This document shows, piece after piece, positions 60,322 to 64,000 of a stretch of 64,000 nucleotides of DNA (position 1 is its first letter; each line of letters begins with the position of its first letter). The position numbers and the translations under genes were made by a program. Where the stretch lies: positions 323,501 through 387,500 of the forward strand of contig NZ_CP161920.1 of assembly GCF_040819555.1 (NCBI RefSeq), in the 5' to 3' direction. The DNA comes from Nitratireductor sp. GISD-1A_MAKvit. GTDB taxonomy: Bacteria; Pseudomonadota; Alphaproteobacteria; Rhizobiales; Rhizobiaceae. Under the pieces are notes generated by a model. It saw nothing but the letters and a program-made list of their open reading frames with translations. It had not been told where the DNA came from and ran no database searches.

Positions 60322-60454
60322 CTCACGTGAAACACTGATGTGAACGCGTTCTCCGTGACTCACGTGAAACATTGGCCAGGAAGCCAGGCGATGACTCACG
60401 TGAAACATTGCAATGAACGCGACCGAATTCATCGACCCTGTTTCACGTGAAACC
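60319..60454. promoter_or_regulatory. parS: Cluster of four parS sites between mnmE and mnmG
   Basis: ParB-binding palindromes like TGTTTCACGTGAAACA. Three copies read TGACTCACGTGAAACA (60319-60334, 60356-60371, 60392-60407), with a weakened left half. The fourth has the perfect core GTTTCACGTGAAAC (60440-60453). The sites are 36-47 bp apart. Proximity to parAB and oriC supports a centromere role. Confidence 0.85.
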
Positions 60455-60573
60455 ACACGGGCTGATCACTTGACTGCCGGTTCATAACAGGACATGTCTC
60501 CCGTGAGCCGGATGACGTGCGACACTCCCTCCCACTTGCTCGTCCCGGGATATCGAACATGCGGATTCAAGCA

Positions 60574-62445
60574 ATGCAAAACGAAACCTTCGACGTCATA
60601 GTGATCGGTGGCGGACATGCCGGTGTCGAGGCCGCTTCCGCCGCGGCTCGGAGCGGTGCTTCAACAGCGCTAGTGACGCTCAGTTTCGAATCGATTGGCG
60701 TGATGTCCTGCAACCCGGCGATCGGCGGGCTCGGCAAGGGTCATCTCGTCCGTGAGGTCGACGCACTGGATGGACTCATGGGCCGCGCCGCAGATGCTGC
60801 AGGAATTCAGTTCCGGCTACTCAACCGCAGAAAGGGCCCAGCGGTGCGAGGGCCGCGAACACAGGCAGACCGGGGCCTGTACCGAGCGGCCATTCAAAGA
60901 GCGGTGAAGGAACAGCAGAACCTGAGTGTTGTCGAAGGCGAGGCCCTTGAGCTAACTGTCAGGCAGGGGCGAGTCCATGGAGTCGTCGTATCGGGGGAGC
61001 GCAGTCTTTCCTGTGGGGCAGTGGTCCTCACCACGGGCACCTTCCTGCGTGGACTGATTCACATCGGAGAGAAGACCTTTCCGGCGGGCCGGATGAATGA
61101 ACAGGCGGCAGAGCGCCTCTCCCTGTCGATGGAGGCAGCGGGATTCCGCCTTGGCCGGCTGAAAACCGGTACGCCTCCGAGGCTTGATGGCAGGACGATC
61201 GACTGGCAGTCCCTCGACATGCAGCCAGCGGACAAGGATCCAGTGCCGTTCTCCTTATTAACGGACAGAATCGACAACCCGCAGATTGAATGTGGCATCA
61301 CCCGCACCAATGGCGCCACCCATGCAGTAATCCGCGACAATCTTCATCGTTCCGCGATGTATTCCGGTGCAATCGATGGCGTGGGGCCGAGATATTGTCC
61401 TTCGATCGAAGACAAGATCGTCAAGTTTGGCGATCGCGAAGGGCATCAGATCTTTCTCGAGCCGGAAGGTCTGAACGATGACACGGTATATCCCAACGGC
61501 ATATCCACATCGCTTCCGGAAGACGCTCAGCGTGTACTGCTGCAGACCATTCCCGGTCTGGAAAAGGCGCGGATGCTGCAACCAGGCTATGCCATTGAGT
61601 ATGATCATGTTGATCCCAGGGACCTCAACCCCACGCTGGAGACTCGCCGGGTCGCCGGGCTGTTTCTCGCCGGCCAGATAAACGGTACCACGGGTTATGA
61701 AGAGGCTGCCGCGCAGGGGCTGCTCGCCGGGCTGAATGCGGCACGTGCCGCTGCAGGTGGAGAGGGTATCACGCTCGGTCGTGCAGATGCCTATATTGGC
61801 GTTCTGGTCGACGATCTTGTTTCGCGCGGTGTGAGCGAGCCTTATCGGATGTTCACCTCCCGTGCGGAATACCGGCTTTCTCTCCGCGCCGACAATGCTG
61901 ACGCACGGCTCACACCCCTCGCGATCAAGCTCGGAATCGCTTCATCGGAGCGTTGCAGCCGGTTCGAGGCGCTGTCGTGTGGGTTGGAGTCAGCATTGAG
62001 TCTGGTGAAAAGCCGCGATCTCAGTCCCAATGAAGCTGCCAGGTTTGGGATTTCGCTGAACAGGGATGGTGTGCGCCGGTCGGCCTTTGATCTTCTGTCC
62101 TATGCTGATATAGACATGAAAAGGTTGAGCGAGATTTGGCCGGAACTGACTGATATTCCAGCGAATCTTGCTGAGAAGATCGAAACCGAGGCCCGTTACG
62201 CAGTCTATCTCGAACGACAGGGGCAGGATGCTGCAATGTTGCGTCGGGAGGAAGAGCGGCTTATCCCTGAAGATATATGTTTTGACTCGATTCCGGGCCT
62301 CTCCAATGAGCTCAAGCACAAACTTGCGGCGCGGCGCCCGCGCAGCATCGCGGAGGCCCAGAGAATCGATGGAATGACACCGGCAGCGCTGGCCTTGATC
62401 ATAGCGATGCTTCGGCAGGCAGAGCAGCAACGGGGCGCGGCCTGA
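60574..62445 (+). CDS. mnmG: tRNA uridine-5-carboxymethylaminomethyl modification enzyme MnmG (GidA)
   Basis: FAD-binding partner of MnmE. The 623-residue protein has [20 protein letters not shown] at the N-terminus, [15 protein letters not shown], a reductase-like [12 protein letters not shown] motif and the C-terminal [12 protein letters not shown]. Start 60574 (MQNETF) fits the family; 60559 is alternative. Its stop overlaps the rsmG start by TGATG. Confidence 0.97.
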   Translation: MQNETFDVIVIGGGHAGVEAASAAARSGASTALVTLSFESIGVMSCNPAIGGLGKGHLVREVDALDGLMGRAADAAGIQFRLLNRRKGPAVRGPRTQADRGLYRAAIQRAVKEQQNLSVVEGEALELTVRQGRVHGVVVSGERSLSCGAVVLTTGTFLRGLIHIGEKTFPAGRMNEQAAERLSLSMEAAGFRLGRLKTGTPPRLDGRTIDWQSLDMQPADKDPVPFSLLTDRIDNPQIECGITRTNGATHAVIRDNLHRSAMYSGAIDGVGPRYCPSIEDKIVKFGDREGHQIFLEPEGLNDDTVYPNGISTSLPEDAQRVLLQTIPGLEKARMLQPGYAIEYDHVDPRDLNPTLETRRVAGLFLAGQINGTTGYEEAAAQGLLAGLNAARAAAGGEGITLGRADAYIGVLVDDLVSRGVSEPYRMFTSRAEYRLSLRADNADARLTPLAIKLGIASSERCSRFEALSCGLESALSLVKSRDLSPNEAARFGISLNRDGVRRSAFDLLSYADIDMKRLSEIWPELTDIPANLAEKIETEARYAVYLERQGQDAAMLRREEERLIPEDICFDSIPGLSNELKHKLAARRPRSIAEAQRIDGMTPAALALIIAMLRQAEQQRGAA

Positions 62446-63080
62446 TGTCTGACACGGTTAGATTTGAACAGCTTACAGCCGTCGCTGGATCCGTTTCACG
62501 TGAAACATTTGATCGCCTGAACGCTTTTGAAGCAATATTCTGCCGCTGGTCTCGGCGGATCAATCTCGCGGCGCCATCGACGCTTTCCACGCTCTGGGAG
62601 CGGCATGTTCTCGATAGTGCGCAGTTGCTACGGCTGGCACCAGATGCTGGATACTGGCTTGATGTTGGCTCTGGAGGTGGGTTTCCCGGTGCCGTCCTCT
62701 CCATCCTGCTGGCGGAAAAGCCCGGGGCGCAGGTTCACCTGGTGGAAAGCAATCGAAAAAAGGCATCATTTCTGGTCGCGGCACTCAATGAAGTTGGCGT
62801 CCAGCCGCGTGTTCATGCCCGGCGCATAGAAGATTGCCATGACCTGATTCCCACCCCGGAGATCGTGACCGCCCGCGCGCTTGCCCCGCTACCGCTGCTT
62901 CTGGAGCTTACCGAGCCCTGGTTGAGGCAGGGGGCAAAGGGGCTTTTTCACAAAGGTCGGGATTACCGGCGAGAAGTGGAAGAAAGCGGTGACGTCTGGC
63001 GATTCGATCTGGTAGAACATGAAGATAAGGTTGATGCGGCGGCTGCCATCCTTGAAGTTTCCAACCCACGCAGGGTGTAG
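62445..63080 (+). CDS. rsmG: 16S rRNA (guanine527-N7)-methyltransferase RsmG (GidB)
   Basis: SAM-dependent methyltransferase of 16S rRNA. The 211-residue protein has the SAM-binding [18 protein letters not shown] and the family [20 protein letters not shown] parS site lies inside its 5' coding part at 62492-62507. Confidence 0.96.
   Translation: MSDTVRFEQLTAVAGSVSRETFDRLNAFEAIFCRWSRRINLAAPSTLSTLWERHVLDSAQLLRLAPDAGYWLDVGSGGGFPGAVLSILLAEKPGAQVHLVESNRKKASFLVAALNEVGVQPRVHARRIEDCHDLIPTPEIVTARALAPLPLLLELTEPWLRQGAKGLFHKGRDYRREVEESGDVWRFDLVEHEDKVDAAAAILEVSNPRRV
62492..62507. promoter_or_regulatory. parS: parS site inside rsmG
   Basis: CGTTTCACGTGAAACA carries the perfect parS core GTTTCACGTGAAAC. 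It codes for the peptide VSRETF within rsmG, so the site is embedded in coding sequence. Confidence 0.85.
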
Positions 63081-63132
63081 GTCGGCATGACGCTCAACTC
63101 ATTTTTGGGGTCAATTCGGGGTAGCAGCAGCG

Positions 63133-63921
63133 ATGAATAGCGGTACGCGTATCATCACAGTCGCCAACCAGAAGGGTGGTGTGGGAAAAACCACAACCGC
63201 CATCAATCTGGCCACGGCTCTCGCGGCCATCGGCGAGAATGTTCTGGTTGTCGATCTTGATCCGCAGGGCAATGCGAGTACCGGCCTGGGCATCGACCGG
63301 CAGAAGCGTCTGGTTTCCTCCTATGATGTGCTTACCGGCAATGCCGGGGTCATGGAAGCGGCCATGGAAACGGCTGTACCGGGATTGTCGATCGTCGCTT
63401 CCACGCTGGACCTCCTCGGTATCGAGATGGAAATCTCGGGCGCGCCGGACCGTGTGCTCAAACTCCGCAACGCTCTGAATGAGGATGGGATACCCTATTC
63501 CTACGTGCTGGTGGATTGTCCGCCTTCACTAAACCTTCTGACGCTCAATGCCATGGCGGCGGCGGATTCGGTTCTCGTCCCGCTGCAATGTGAGTTCTTT
63601 GCTCTCGAGGGGCTTAGCCAATTGCTTGAAACCGTTGAGCAGGTGCGCGGTTCAATCAATCCGCATCTGGGCATTCAGGGCATTGTCCTGACCATGTTTG
63701 ATCGACGAAACAACCTTGCGAATCAGGTGGTTGAGGATGTTCGGGCCCATATGGGCGATGCGGTCTATGATACGGTCATCCCACGCAATGTGCGGGTTTC
63801 GGAAGCACCGTCTTATGGCAAACCCGCGATCCTGTACGATCTCAAATGTTCGGGAAGCCAGGCATATTTGCAATTGGCATCGGAAGTAATCCGGCGTGAG
63901 CGGCGGCTGCGTGCGGCGTGA
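63133..63921 (+). CDS. parA: Chromosome-partitioning ATPase ParA
   Basis: Deviant Walker A ATPase that moves ParB-parS complexes. The 262-residue protein has VANQKGGVGKTTTAINLATA, DLDPQGNASTGLGI and VLVDCPPSLNLLTLNAM. It lies 52 bp after rsmG and is followed by the start of parB. Confidence 0.97.
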   Translation: MNSGTRIITVANQKGGVGKTTTAINLATALAAIGENVLVVDLDPQGNASTGLGIDRQKRLVSSYDVLTGNAGVMEAAMETAVPGLSIVASTLDLLGIEMEISGAPDRVLKLRNALNEDGIPYSYVLVDCPPSLNLLTLNAMAAADSVLVPLQCEFFALEGLSQLLETVEQVRGSINPHLGIQGIVLTMFDRRNNLANQVVEDVRAHMGDAVYDTVIPRNVRVSEAPSYGKPAILYDLKCSGSQAYLQLASEVIRRERRLRAA

Positions 63922-63979
63922 TGGTCGCTTCGGTTCTGCCTTCGGGAAGAGTTAGCTTTTTGGTTGATGGTGTTGTGAC

Positions 63980-64000
63980 ATGAACGAAGATCCTTCACGC
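63980..64000 (+). CDS. parB: Start of parB, cut by the window edge
   Basis: ATG 63980 opens seven codons (MNEDPSR) up to the edge, which match the usual rhizobial ParB N-terminus. The position right after parA supports the call. Only the first residues are visible. Confidence 0.75.

Noticed and set aside
1..64000. CRISPR arrays, complete insertion sequences, rRNA genes
   Set aside because: No regularly spaced repeats, transposase genes or rRNA sequence were seen.

Overview
The window is 64 kb of a high-GC alphaproteobacterial chromosome, almost certainly from the order Hyphomicrobiales (Rhizobiales). The evidence is the gene order and the lineage-specific genes: pckA divergent from chvI-chvG-hprK-EIIA(Man)-HPr; hslV-GNAT-hslU; a hisB-DUF2628-hisH-hisA-hisF-hisE-coaA cluster; a tyrosine-substituted DivL; AddAB recombination nuclease; and a ppsR/hemE origin followed by rho-mnmE-mnmG-rsmG-parA-parB. 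I cannot fix the genus; a Phyllobacteriaceae-like relative fits.

Layout. Positions 1-4099 are the end of an integrated element next to a tRNA-Leu(CAG) gene. It holds a tyrosine recombinase, a small membrane protein, a zinc-finger-like protein and a superfamily-2 helicase that runs off the left edge. An exact 84-bp inverted repeat brackets the integrase module and overlaps the tRNA 3' end. Positions 4.1-12.7 kb carry leftward housekeeping genes (gpmA, dapB, an ABC exporter, glk, mepA, an SDR protein, queG, a GST). Then come uppP and a long leftward block: tsaE/amgK fusion-murU-addB-addA-trxA, divL, ahcY, the PTS regulatory proteins and ChvGI. Positions 31.9-35.3 kb carry pckA, arfB, a BON-LysM protein and an AlkB-like gene. 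The his/coaA cluster at 35.3-41.8 kb is interrupted by two rightward accessory genes. Protease HslVU, DUF1402, Smr, MltA, a Tim44-like protein, FxsA and SecB follow.

The chromosome origin is most likely at about 53.4-53.8 kb. Genes diverge from it (dnaQ, coaE, aroE, maf, ppsR to the left; hemE, hemJ, rho, mnmE, mnmG, rsmG, parA, parB to the right). The gap has DnaA-box-like sequences, six GANTC (CcrM) sites and an AT-rich stretch. Five parS-like sites lie at 60.3-62.5 kb beside parAB.

The most unexpected signal is that ten genes (the helicase, gpmA, glk, divL, pckA, hisA, the DUF2628 gene, mltA, aroE, mnmE) are each broken by one extra G or C, always in a run that abuts a GGCC. Removing that base restores a full-length protein each time. 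Most of these are core metabolic or cell-cycle genes, so I read this as a systematic sequence or consensus error tied to GGCC, perhaps base modification, rather than gene decay. I annotate the loci at full span as CDS and state the frameshift. I found no convincing wholly new multi-gene system; the best candidates for new biology are the inverted-repeat-flanked integrase module and the two accessory genes inside the his cluster.
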